A stretch of DNA of 17,711 bases, taken from assembly GCA_937897265.1 (NCBI GenBank), contig CALCPT010000096.1, forward strand, positions 1 to 17,711. The letters run 5' to 3'. Each line of letters begins with the position of its first letter. Position 1 is the stretch's first letter. Positions 1 to 7,784 of this stretch are shown here, piece by piece. The DNA is from an uncultured Alcaligenaceae bacterium. Lineage in GTDB: Bacteria; Pseudomonadota; Gammaproteobacteria; Burkholderiales; Burkholderiaceae_B. A model generated the notes under the pieces. That model was not told where the DNA came from, did not search any database, and worked only from the letters and a program-made list of their open reading frames with translations. The translations under genes were made by a program, and so were the position numbers.

Positions 1-1
1 A

Positions 2-325
2 AAAAAGCCAGGGGCTCGTTTAGGCAAGAGTACCGGGTGGATACATCGCACCAAGCTCTCTAAACGAGGCGTGACTGCGGTGTCAGGCTGTACCTACGAC
101 AAAATCGATGATCAAGGTTTGCATTACAGCGTGAATGGCGAGCGGCATGTTCTAGATGTTGACACCATTGTCTTGTGTGCAGGGCAGGACTCTGAGCAAG
201 AGTTGGCAAACGAGTTGATTGGTGCAGTCTCGCATATCGATTTGATTGGCGGTGCGCGCGTGGCAACAGAGTTAGATGCGATGCGTGCGATCGATGAAGG
301 AACCCGACTGGCGTTTGCGTGGTAA
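2..325 (+). CDS. fadH: NADPH-dependent 2,4-dienoyl-CoA reductase, C-terminal fragment
   Basis: Partial gene, cut by the left window edge; the reading frame is open from base 2 and stops with TAA at 323-325 (107 residues visible). The fragment matches the end of the FadH/old-yellow-enzyme flavoprotein family as I know it from E. coli: a GWIHR motif, then a KIDDxGLH segment, an LCAGQ motif of the NAD(P)/FAD-binding fold, an LIGG motif and the closing pattern ELDAMRAIDEGTRLA. FadH enzymes reduce 2,4-dienoyl-CoA esters during beta-oxidation of unsaturated fatty acids in the cytoplasm, using FMN, FAD and a 4Fe-4S cluster; those domains lie outside the window. A terminator follows 20 bases after the stop. 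Identity as FadH rather than another member of the family is likely but rests only on the C-terminus. Confidence 0.82.
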   Translation, partial: KKPGARLGKSTGWIHRTKLSKRGVTAVSGCTYDKIDDQGLHYSVNGERHVLDVDTIVLCAGQDSEQELANELIGAVSHIDLIGGARVATELDAMRAIDEGTRLAFAW

Positions 326-345
326 CCAAGCGACATCAAAAATAA

Positions 346-369
346 AAACGCCCCGTGAACGGGGCGTTT
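346..369. terminator. Bidirectional rho-independent terminator
   Basis: Perfect 10-bp inverted repeat: AAACGCCCCG, loop TGAA, CGGGGCGTTT. It lies between the convergent fadH fragment and the small minus-strand gene. On the minus strand the stem is followed by a T-rich run (TTTTTATTTTTG), an excellent terminator; on the plus strand it ends in TTTCTT, which is also acceptable. Confidence 0.9.
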
Positions 370-396
370 CTTACTACGGGATTGTGCAATCAAGTC

Positions 397-654
397 TTAG
401 GCAGCAACGACTTCAGTTTCTGCTGTCTTTTTGCCGACATTGATATGATCCCAGAGGTTTTTGCCCGAAACCGACTTCGAGAACGAGTCAGCGACGACCA
501 ATAAAACTGCCCAAGGAGCCACAAACGCTGCGGCTGCAGCACCAGCTGCCACGTGGGCAGCGCCGTTCACAAGATTACCGTCCAGCAACAGGCTTGCGCC
601 GGGTAACATTGTTTCGCCAACTAATTTAACGCCGTTATTGATTACGTCTGACAT
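397..654 (-). CDS. Small hydrophobic protein, possibly DUF6072-like
   Basis: An 85-residue protein starting MSDVINN. This ATG is chosen over a longer frame reaching 774 because a good ribosome binding site (GGAG, about 9 bases upstream) precedes it. The protein has a conserved-looking GETMLPGASLLLDG segment (residues 13-26), a very hydrophobic Ala/Val-rich stretch (about 31-55) broken by a proline at 47, then SFSKSVSGKNLWDH (57-70) and a short charged tail. This layout resembles small hypothetical proteins that I recall as DUF6072; that family name is a tentative memory. The hydrophobic stretch could be one membrane helix or a helical hairpin. Function is unknown. The gene is monocistronic, ends at a strong terminator and has a 16-bp palindrome in its leader. 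Confidence 0.75.
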   Translation of the reverse strand: MSDVINNGVKLVGETMLPGASLLLDGNLVNGAAHVAAGAAAAAFVAPWAVLLVVADSFSKSVSGKNLWDHINVGKKTAETEVVAA

Positions 655-693
655 GTTTTTTTCTCCAGAGTTTGCTTCAAGTCTATTATTGAC

Positions 694-709
694 CGAGGGG
701 GCCCCCTCG
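694..709. promoter_or_regulatory. 16-bp perfect GC palindrome in the leader of the small hydrophobic gene
   Basis: CGAGGGGGCCCCCTCG is a perfect palindrome 40 bases upstream of the ATG at 654, embedded in AT-rich DNA. It could be an operator for a dimeric repressor or, if transcribed, could block the 5' leader. No family of regulator is recognised from it. Confidence 0.45.
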
Positions 710-757
710 TAGAACTTAATAAACAAAATAGACAATCCGAATTGTGCATTAAAAAAC

Positions 758-779
758 GCAAAAATGTGTGACATTTTGC
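758..779. repeat. Inverted repeat upstream of the small hydrophobic gene
   Basis: GCAAAAATGT, spacer GTG, ACATTTTGC: a 9-bp inverted repeat with one extra A in the left arm, about 105 bases upstream of the ATG at 654. It is AT-rich and flanked by A-runs. It could be a regulator site; it does not look like a terminator for either neighbour. Confidence 0.3.
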
Positions 780-807
780 AAAAAACAACAAAATATCTTA
801 TAAATCA

Positions 808-839
808 GCGTGTACATAATAAGTTCATGATGTACACGC
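808..839. terminator. Candidate terminator or operator after amtB
   Basis: Perfect 10-bp inverted repeat GCGTGTACAT / ATGTACACGC with a 12-base spacer, 23 bases beyond the amtB stop codon. On the amtB strand the downstream sequence is AT-rich but has only a delayed, interrupted T-run, so termination would be weak. The GTGTACAT half-sites would also suit a protein-binding site for the divergent side. Confidence 0.45.
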
Positions 840-862
840 CGACGTTGTGAATAATGAAATAC

Positions 863-2344
863 TTAGCTTTCGTAAGCGGACTCACCGTGTGACGTGATAT
901 CCAGACCCTCACGCTCTTGGTCTTCCGGCACCCGTAAACCAAACACTAAGTCAGCAATTTTGAACGCAATGTAAGACACCACGCCAGACCAAACCAGAGT
1001 GATCAAGACGCTTTGACCTTGAATCAAGAACTGGTCGATGATTGAGTAGTCAGCAGCGGCAGCGTTGGTGACGTAGTCGTAAATCCCGGTGCCACCCAGC
1101 TTGGGTGCGGCGAACACTGCAGTAAGCAAGGCACCTAAAATCCCTGCAACGCCGTGAATACCGAACACGTCTAAGCTGTCATCTGAGCCCAACAATTTCT
1201 TTAAGCCACTGACGCCCCAGATACAGATGAATCCGCCCGCAGCACCGATCGCTAGAGCGCCCATCGGACCCACAAAGCCAGCGGCAGGAGTCACTGCAAC
1301 CAAACCAGCGACACAGCCAGAGGCAGCGCCTAGTAGCGAAGGTTTGCCCCGCAAGAGCCATTCTGCAAACGTCCACGCCAGCACTGCAGCGGCGGTTGCC
1401 AACAGGGTATTAGCAAAGGCTAACGCTGCTGTGCCGTTGGCTTCGAGCGCTGATCCCGCGTTAAAGCCAAACCAACCAAACCAAAGCAGCGCAGCGCCAA
1501 TCATGACGTGAACCATGTTGTGTGGCTTCATTGACTCTTTGCCAAAGCCTAAACGTTTACCGATCACAAACGAACCTACTAGACCAGCAATCGCGGCGTT
1601 GATGTGCACCACGGTACCGCCTGCGAAGTCGAGCACGCCTTTTTGAAACAACCAGCCAGCTTTAGCGGTCATGGCCTCAAGCGATGCGGCATCTTTGATG
1701 TCGTCTGGACCAGGCCAGAACCAGACCATGTGGGCGATTGGCAAGTAGGCAAAGGTGAACCACAGCACCATAAACAACAGGATGGCTGAGAACTTTGCAC
1801 GCTCTGCGAAGGCACCGATGATCAGACAGCAGGTGATCGTTGCGAATACACCCTGAAAAACCATGAATACGTACTCAGGGATTGCAACGCCTTTACTGAA
1901 AGTGGCCGCGACTACTTCTGGGTTAAGCCCTGCTAAAAACAGTCGATCGAATTTTCCGATAAACGCGCTGCCCTCGGTAAAGGCCAGGCTGTAACCGTAA
2001 ATTGACCACAGTACGATGATCAGTGAGAACACGACCAAGCATTGCATCAGAATCGACAAGACGTTTTTACTACGCGTTAAGCCACCGTAAAAGAGTGCCA
2101 AACCGGGCAGACACATTAATAAGACTAAGGCGGTGCAGACCATCATCCAGGCCGTATCGCCCTTGTTGGGAACAATCGCTGCCGGTGCAGCAGCGGGCGC
2201 CGCGGTTGCGGCTGCAGGTGCGGTAGCTGTTGCGGCTGGTTTGGCGTCTTGCGCGTAAGCTGAGCTTGTGGAGGCAAACCCCGCGACACCCATCACAGCC
2301 GCCAACAGGCCAGTTGCTAAAAGTTTATTTAACCAATTTGACAC
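863..2344 (-). CDS. amtB: Ammonium transporter AmtB
   Basis: A 493-residue Amt/Mep/Rh ammonium channel of the inner membrane. It starts with GTG, preceded by GAGG six bases upstream. Residues 1-31 form a signal-peptide-like segment ending AYAQ, then an Ala/Pro/Thr-rich linker (about 32-58), then about eleven membrane helices. The Amt signature DFAGGTVVHINA (239-250) carries the family's conserved Asp239 and the first pore histidine (His247); the second pore histidine, His397, lies in DVFGIHGVAG. AFAERAKF (178-185) and WFGWFGFNAGS (288-298) are also typical. The cytoplasmic tail after the last helix ends RVPEDQEREGLDITSHGESAYES. It is the last gene of the porin-glnK-amtB operon, 14 bases after glnK, and should be gated by GlnK and expressed under nitrogen limitation. 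Length is usual for betaproteobacterial AmtB with a periplasmic extension. Confidence 0.96.
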   Translation of the reverse strand: MSNWLNKLLATGLLAAVMGVAGFASTSSAYAQDAKPAATATAPAAATAAPAAAPAAIVPNKGDTAWMMVCTALVLLMCLPGLALFYGGLTRSKNVLSILMQCLVVFSLIIVLWSIYGYSLAFTEGSAFIGKFDRLFLAGLNPEVVAATFSKGVAIPEYVFMVFQGVFATITCCLIIGAFAERAKFSAILLFMVLWFTFAYLPIAHMVWFWPGPDDIKDAASLEAMTAKAGWLFQKGVLDFAGGTVVHINAAIAGLVGSFVIGKRLGFGKESMKPHNMVHVMIGAALLWFGWFGFNAGSALEANGTAALAFANTLLATAAAVLAWTFAEWLLRGKPSLLGAASGCVAGLVAVTPAAGFVGPMGALAIGAAGGFICIWGVSGLKKLLGSDDSLDVFGIHGVAGILGALLTAVFAAPKLGGTGIYDYVTNAAAADYSIIDQFLIQGQSVLITLVWSGVVSYIAFKIADLVFGLRVPEDQEREGLDITSHGESAYES

Positions 2345-2358
2345 AATACACCTCGTCT

Positions 2359-3569
<1,211 letters not shown>

Positions 3570-3611
3570 CTCGTACTCCCTATGAATCAAGTGACGTGTG
3601 TTCAGTTGAAA

Positions 3612-3626
3612 GCAAGATGCATGCCA
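3612..3626 (-). promoter_or_regulatory. Sigma-54 (-24/-12) promoter of the porin-glnK-amtB operon
   Basis: Read on the minus strand the element is TGGCATGCATCTTGC: the -24 GG and -12 GC are exactly 10 bases apart, as RpoN promoters require, and only the C of the usual TGGCAC is changed. Transcription would start near 3600, about 30 bases before the porin ATG. Confidence 0.85.
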
Positions 3627-3695
3627 GCAGATACTAGCCAAATTAATTGGTAAAAACCCTAGGTCAACCGCAGATGCGCCCCGTATCGGTGCAAG

Positions 3696-3712
3696 CGCAC
3701 CACATTAGTGCA
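3696..3712. promoter_or_regulatory. NtrC-type binding site (upstream activator sequence)
   Basis: CGCACCACATTAGTGCA contains GCAC-N7-GTGC, the core of the NtrC consensus TGCACC-N5-GGTGCA. It is centred about 104 bases upstream of the predicted sigma-54 start, a normal distance for a sigma-54 activator. A second, looser pair (TGCGCC ... GGTGCA, 3675-3693, spacing two bases too long) adjoins it and may be a weak second site. Confidence 0.72.
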
Positions 3713-3814
3713 ATATTGGGCGCCACTATCATCAGGTTGTTTCACCGTTTTTCTCGTGCAGTTTCATGACGACGTAGGCGGCGGATAAAGCGCATAGGAG
3801 ATGCCAAGGCGCTC

Positions 3815-4705
3815 GTGTCTAAGCGTAGCGGGCACATGCTAATCTTGTTGCAGCATTCCTGCGCTTCTCCATCTAACAGCAAACCCTATGACGCCGAGTG
3901 TGCCTCTGTGAACGAACTCGATAACGTTGCCAGGCACCGAGCGGTGATTGAACTCAGTGGTGTTGCGATGCGTTTCGAGTCAGGGTTGCTTGCCTTGCGG
4001 GATACCTCGTTGAGTGTTGCTCAAAGCGAGTTTGTTACCTTGTTGGGGCCCTCTGGTTGCGGGAAAAGCACCGTGTTGAAGTTGGTCGCTGGCTTGGCAA
4101 TACCAACAGAAGGCACCGTAGTTTCACCGGCACAAAACGATCAAACTGGCCGCTCGACGGCGTACGTGTTTCAAGAACCCACACTGCTGCCTTGGGCAAC
4201 GGTGTTTGATAATGTTTGGCTACCCTTACGTTTGCATGGTCGGTCACGGCTTGACGCAGAGGCCGTGATTGCTCGAGTGCTTGAACAAGTCGGCCTTGGA
4301 GAATTTGCGCAAAGCTATCCAGTCCAATTATCGGGTGGAATGAAGATGCGGGTCTCGATTGCGCGCGCGTTGGTGTCCCAGCCTCAAGTCTTACTGATGG
4401 ATGAGCCCTTTGCCGCGCTAGACGATATCACTCGCCAACGCTTGAACGTTGACTTACAGACGTGGTGGCACGGTCAGTCTATGGCGGCGCTGTTTGTCAC
4501 CCATAACGTGGCTGAGGCCGTGTTTCTGAGCCAACGAGTGCTTGTGATGGGAGCACGGCCGGGCAAGGTGGTCGCTGAAGTACGTATCGATCAACCGTAC
4601 CCGCGTTCTGCTAGTTTTCGGCAAACGCCAGCGTTTATTCAACATTGCCAATCGCTTAGCGAAGCACTCGATGAGGCGAGCCCTGTTAGGATGACGCCAC
4701 CATGA
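3815..4705 (+). CDS. ABC transporter ATPase, NitT/TauT (SsuB/TauB) type
   Basis: Cytoplasmic ATPase subunit of a three-part importer. From the upstream-most GTG (AAGG five bases before it) it is 296 residues, with Walker A GPSGCGKST (78-86), Q-loop Gln120 in VFQEPTLLPW, signature LSGGMKMRVSIARA (172-185), Walker B VLLMDEP (192-198), D-loop ALDD and switch His230. The QEPTLLPW sequence after the Q-loop is typical of the nitrate/sulfonate/taurine class. The start is uncertain: similar proteins begin about ten residues before the SGVAMRF strand, which would favour the GTG at 3908 (265 residues); the first 31 residues look unlike a conserved domain. The stop overlaps the permease start by four bases (ATGA), so the two are translationally coupled. 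Confidence 0.92.
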   Translation: MSKRSGHMLILLQHSCASPSNSKPYDAECASVNELDNVARHRAVIELSGVAMRFESGLLALRDTSLSVAQSEFVTLLGPSGCGKSTVLKLVAGLAIPTEGTVVSPAQNDQTGRSTAYVFQEPTLLPWATVFDNVWLPLRLHGRSRLDAEAVIARVLEQVGLGEFAQSYPVQLSGGMKMRVSIARALVSQPQVLLMDEPFAALDDITRQRLNVDLQTWWHGQSMAALFVTHNVAEAVFLSQRVLVMGARPGKVVAEVRIDQPYPRSASFRQTPAFIQHCQSLSEALDEASPVRMTPP

Positions 4706-5466
4706 AGTTGGGTAACATTTTTCTGCCGACGGCTGTCTGTCTGACGTTGCTTTGCGGCTGGGAGTTATTTGTACGCTGGGCCCAGGTACCTGCGTACACG
4801 CTACCTGCACCTTCGGTCGTGATTGAAGCGCTGATCGCGAACTGGAGTTCTCTATTTGGAAGTTGGTGGTTTACCGTAAAAATCACGCTTAGCGCTTTAG
4901 GTCTAGCGTGTCTTGGTGGTGTTTTGATTGCGTCGGTGTTTGCACTATCACCCGGTACAGAGCGCGCCTTGTTTCCGCTAGCTGTTGTGCTGCAGGTCAC
5001 CCCAATCGTTGCGGTCGCTCCGCTCATGCTCATCTATATCGAAAGCACAATGGCTGCGTTGTTGCTGTGTGCCTGGATCGTAGCGTTTTTTCCGATCTTG
5101 TCGAATACTGTGATTGGCTTGCGGTCAATCGACAAAAATTTACTTGATCTGTTTCGGTTGTATCGGGCTACGCCTTGGCAGCGCTTGGCCCTGCTGCGAG
5201 CACCTTCAGCATTACCGTACTTTTTAGCAGGAGTGAAAATATCAGGTGGCTTGAGTTTGATTGGTGCCGTGACCGCAGAAATGGTTGCTGGCGCAGCGGG
5301 CCGCGATACGGGTTTAGCGTCGCGCATTCTTGAGGCAAGTTTTCGTACTGAAACTCCTAAAATGTTTGCCGCACTGTTGTTACTTGTGGTGACTGGTGTG
5401 ATGGTGTTTTTAATCCTAAATGTTTTGTCCAGAAAGCTGTTAGTTCATCAGCCAAGTTTCGAATAG
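4702..5466 (+). CDS. ABC transporter permease, NitT/TauT (SsuC/TauC) type
   Basis: A 254-residue inner-membrane permease with about six hydrophobic helices. The N-terminus (MKLGNIFLPTAVCLTLLCGWELFVRW) is the usual first helix, followed by the LPAPSVVIEAL periplasmic motif common in this class. The coupling-helix region is visible as LFRLYRATPWQRLALLRAPSALPYFLAGVKIS (about 150-181), equivalent to the EAA loop that docks on the ATPase. GLASRILEASFRTETPKMFAALLLL (about 201-225) is typical of the last helices. It begins inside the ATPase stop codon and ends seven bases before the binding-protein gene, so all three subunits form one operon. Substrate specificity cannot be read from this subunit. 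Confidence 0.92.
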   Translation: MKLGNIFLPTAVCLTLLCGWELFVRWAQVPAYTLPAPSVVIEALIANWSSLFGSWWFTVKITLSALGLACLGGVLIASVFALSPGTERALFPLAVVLQVTPIVAVAPLMLIYIESTMAALLLCAWIVAFFPILSNTVIGLRSIDKNLLDLFRLYRATPWQRLALLRAPSALPYFLAGVKISGGLSLIGAVTAEMVAGAAGRDTGLASRILEASFRTETPKMFAALLLLVVTGVMVFLILNVLSRKLLVHQPSFE

Positions 5467-5473
5467 GAAAATC

Positions 5474-6493
5474 ATGTCGTACAAATTTTTATGTAAGCTG
5501 GCCGGAACGTTGTTGTTGACAACAAGTTTTGCACAGGCGCAGCAGGCAGTTTCCTTCGCAACCAACTGGAAAGCTCAAGCCGCGCACGGTGGCTTCTATC
5601 AGGCGCTCGCGGATGGGACGTATAAAAAATATGGCCTGGATGTCAAAATTATTCAGGGCGGTCCGCAGGTTAATAATCGTCCGCTCTTGCCCGCGGGACG
5701 CATTGATTTTTTAATGACGGGTAACTTGTTACATAGCTTTGATAACGTCAAGAACAAAGTGCCCGTGGTTGCGGTGGCGGCAATGTTTCAGAAAGACCCT
5801 CAGGCGCTGATGGCACACCCAGGGCAAGGTTACGAAAACTTTGCGGCGTTAAAGGCGGCGCCTGTTGCCTACATTGCGAAAGATGGGCAATTTACTTGGT
5901 GGCAATGGTTGAAGGTCACGCATGGATTTCGAGACGAGTCCTTGAAGCCTTACAACTACAACCTCGGGCCTTTTCTTTCAAACGCCAAGTCCATCCAGCA
6001 GGGTTATTCGGTGGCCGAGCCTATCTATATCAAAGAGCAAGGCAAATTTGATCCGGTCGTGCACCTATTAGCGGATCATGGCTTTTCAACCTACAGCACG
6101 CTTATCGAAACTCGGGCGGACACGGTAAAAAACAAACCAGAGCTTGTGCAGAAGTTTGTCGACGCGTCGATACTTGGCTGGGTCAACTTTATGTACGGCG
6201 ATCGCAAGGCCGCGACTGCGTTGATGCTGAAAGATAACCCCGAGTTATCTGCCGCTGAAGTTGAGGCCTCGGTTAGCTTAATGAAGCAGCAAGGCATTGT
6301 TGATTCGGGTGAGGCTCGCGCGCTGGGGATCGGTGCGATGAAAGCTGAGCGCATTCAAGATTTTTATGCTCAGATGGTTAAGGCAGGTCTTTATCAAGCC
6401 GGTGATGTTGATTTAACAAAGGTCGCCACATTACAGTTTGTGAATCAGGCGATTGGCGTTGAGTTGACACAGCAACTCTTAAAAACGAAATAG
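5474..6493 (+). CDS. ABC transporter substrate-binding protein, NMT1/THI5-like
   Basis: A 339-residue periplasmic binding protein with a signal peptide (about residues 1-22, ending AQAQQ). The mature part opens with VSFATNWKAQAAHGGFYQALADGTYKKYGLDV, the standard NMT1/THI5-like beginning (a strand, then the ligand-binding GGFYQA turn). It then shows the family's GGP and VNNRPLLPAGRIDF segments. Relatives bind thiamine precursors, riboflavin, nitrate, sulfonates or aromatic amides, so the ligand stays open. The row of Trp residues in FTWWQWLK (about 141-148) could line an aromatic or planar ligand site; this is inference. It is the third gene of the importer operon, with AGGAAAATC before its ATG. 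No pathway enzyme is attached to the operon that would reveal the ligand. Confidence 0.9.
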   Translation: MSYKFLCKLAGTLLLTTSFAQAQQAVSFATNWKAQAAHGGFYQALADGTYKKYGLDVKIIQGGPQVNNRPLLPAGRIDFLMTGNLLHSFDNVKNKVPVVAVAAMFQKDPQALMAHPGQGYENFAALKAAPVAYIAKDGQFTWWQWLKVTHGFRDESLKPYNYNLGPFLSNAKSIQQGYSVAEPIYIKEQGKFDPVVHLLADHGFSTYSTLIETRADTVKNKPELVQKFVDASILGWVNFMYGDRKAATALMLKDNPELSAAEVEASVSLMKQQGIVDSGEARALGIGAMKAERIQDFYAQMVKAGLYQAGDVDLTKVATLQFVNQAIGVELTQQLLKTK

Positions 6494-6587
6494 AGAATTT
6501 TCTACACAACTGAGCCCCGCGGTATGCATTGCAGCTGACTGGACCGGGTTGGCGTCAAACAAGTTGCAAACCTTAAGCCTCTAAGTC

Positions 6588-6623
6588 ATGAGCCCGACGT
6601 CTCATAAAAGAAATCGGGCTCAT
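6588..6623. terminator. Inverted repeat between convergent genes, likely terminator
   Basis: Perfect 10-bp stem ATGAGCCCGA / TCGGGCTCAT with a 16-base loop, between the end of the ABC operon and the convergent Bug gene. Neither side has a clean T-run, so it may be a weak or bidirectional terminator. A separate 12-bp palindrome ATCCTTAAGGAT lies at 6646-6657, just beyond the Bug stop codon. Confidence 0.55.
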
Positions 6624-6667
6624 CGAACTTTAAACAGAATCAGCCATCCTTAAGGATACGGGGGGCG

Positions 6668-7669
6668 TCAATCGGGTGTCATCTTGGCTTTGATGATCAC
6701 TTCTTTCCATTTCGCGGTTTCGCTTTTCACAAAGGCGGCATAAAACTCGGGAGTGCTGCCGATCACTTCTGTCGCCATCTCACTAATACGTTTGTTCACG
6801 TCGGGCGTGGCCAGTACGGCGGCGACATCTTTCGACAATTGATCGACGATGGGTTTTGGCGTTCCGGCAGGCGCCATGAAACCAAACCAAGCTGTGATCT
6901 CAAAGTCTTTAATGCCTTGTTCAATCACAGTGGGTACCTCGGGCTGAGCGGGCGAACGTGCATCACTCGTAATCCCAATGACACGAATGGCATTTGAGCG
7001 AATGTACGGCAACAGTACAGGGGTGTTATGAATTAATACCTCAAACTGACCCCCGAGGCCATCGGTGGTCATTTGTGCACTTGACTTGTAAGGGATGCTG
7101 GTCATCTTGATGCCTGCAACCAAATTCAGTAACTCGCCTGTCAGGTGTTGCGTTGTGCCAGGGCCAGGAGTGCCGTAGCGCACTTTGCTAGGATCTTTTT
7201 TTGCGAGAGCGATGAGCTCTTGCATATTGTTAACCGGTACCGAGGGGTGAACTGTGATGAAGTTAGGAGTCTTCGTTGCCAAGCTCACCGGAATCAAATC
7301 TTTCTCAACATCGTAGGGCATCTTGCCCGCCATTAAGGTCGGATTGACTGCGGTGGGCCCAATCGTGTTGTACAAGAACGTATAGCCATCGGGCGCAGCC
7401 TTGGCGACCCGATCAGTGCCAATATTGCCCGCCGCACCGACAACGTTTTCAATCACAACTGGTTGGCCCCAACGCTCAGAAAGTTTTTGACCGATGAGGC
7501 GAACTTGGGTGTCAGGAGCGCTACCCGGAGGTGCAGGCACAATCAACTTTACGGTTTTGTCCGGCCATTTGGGCTGCGCTTCAGCGGCTACGCTGAACAT
7601 TAAGCTCGTTGCGACCAGAGCAGCACTCGTCGTTTTGAATAGGCGGGTCAGCAGAAAAGGCAGTTTCAT
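6668..7669 (-). CDS. Bug/TctC-family periplasmic substrate-binding protein (first copy)
   Basis: A 333-residue tripartite tricarboxylate transporter-type binding protein with a signal peptide (about 1-32, ending AAEAQ). Family features are KWPDKTVKLIVP, the loop PAPPGSAPDTQVRL, WGQPVVIEN, the GAAGNIGTDRVAKAAPDGYTFL segment and a C-terminal FAAFVKSETAKWKEVI. In usual family members the first ligand loop reads about P-F-x-A-G-G-x-x-D; here it is PAPPGSAPD, so the ligand pocket may differ. Bug proteins generally bind carboxylates in the periplasm. It is the last gene of the minus-strand cluster (ligase, dehydratase, CoA-transferase, Bug), 115 bases after the CoA-transferase, suggesting it captures the substrate of that pathway. 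No TctA/TctB genes are adjacent. Confidence 0.92.
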   Translation of the reverse strand: MKLPFLLTRLFKTTSAALVATSLMFSVAAEAQPKWPDKTVKLIVPAPPGSAPDTQVRLIGQKLSERWGQPVVIENVVGAAGNIGTDRVAKAAPDGYTFLYNTIGPTAVNPTLMAGKMPYDVEKDLIPVSLATKTPNFITVHPSVPVNNMQELIALAKKDPSKVRYGTPGPGTTQHLTGELLNLVAGIKMTSIPYKSSAQMTTDGLGGQFEVLIHNTPVLLPYIRSNAIRVIGITSDARSPAQPEVPTVIEQGIKDFEITAWFGFMAPAGTPKPIVDQLSKDVAAVLATPDVNKRISEMATEVIGSTPEFYAAFVKSETAKWKEVIIKAKMTPD

Positions 7670-7784
7670 TATTGTCTCGCTTCAGGGGCAGCTTTTGTCA
7701 GACCTATCGTGGTCTAGTCAGTGGCTATTTTAAACAGCTCACAGCAGCGGCGGACTAATCGCTTACCCCTAGCCGTCTACGCGC

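Noticed and set aside
461..712. Plus-strand open frame opposite the small hydrophobic gene
   Set aside because: It is antisense to a gene with a good ribosome binding site and terminator; its Ala-rich composition mirrors the Ala-rich opposite strand.
1227..1511. Plus-strand open frame inside amtB
   Set aside because: Antisense shadow of a strongly conserved transporter; Ala/Pro-rich with no start signal.
3639..3656. Possible IHF site between the NtrC site and the sigma-54 promoter
   Set aside because: The AT-rich patch (AATTAATTGGTAAAAA) matches the IHF consensus poorly on either strand, although the position would be right.
3801..3842. Possible 13-codon leader peptide (ATG at 3801) before the ABC ATPase
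   Set aside because: AGGAG directly abuts this ATG, leaving no usable spacing, and there is no attenuator-like structure after it.
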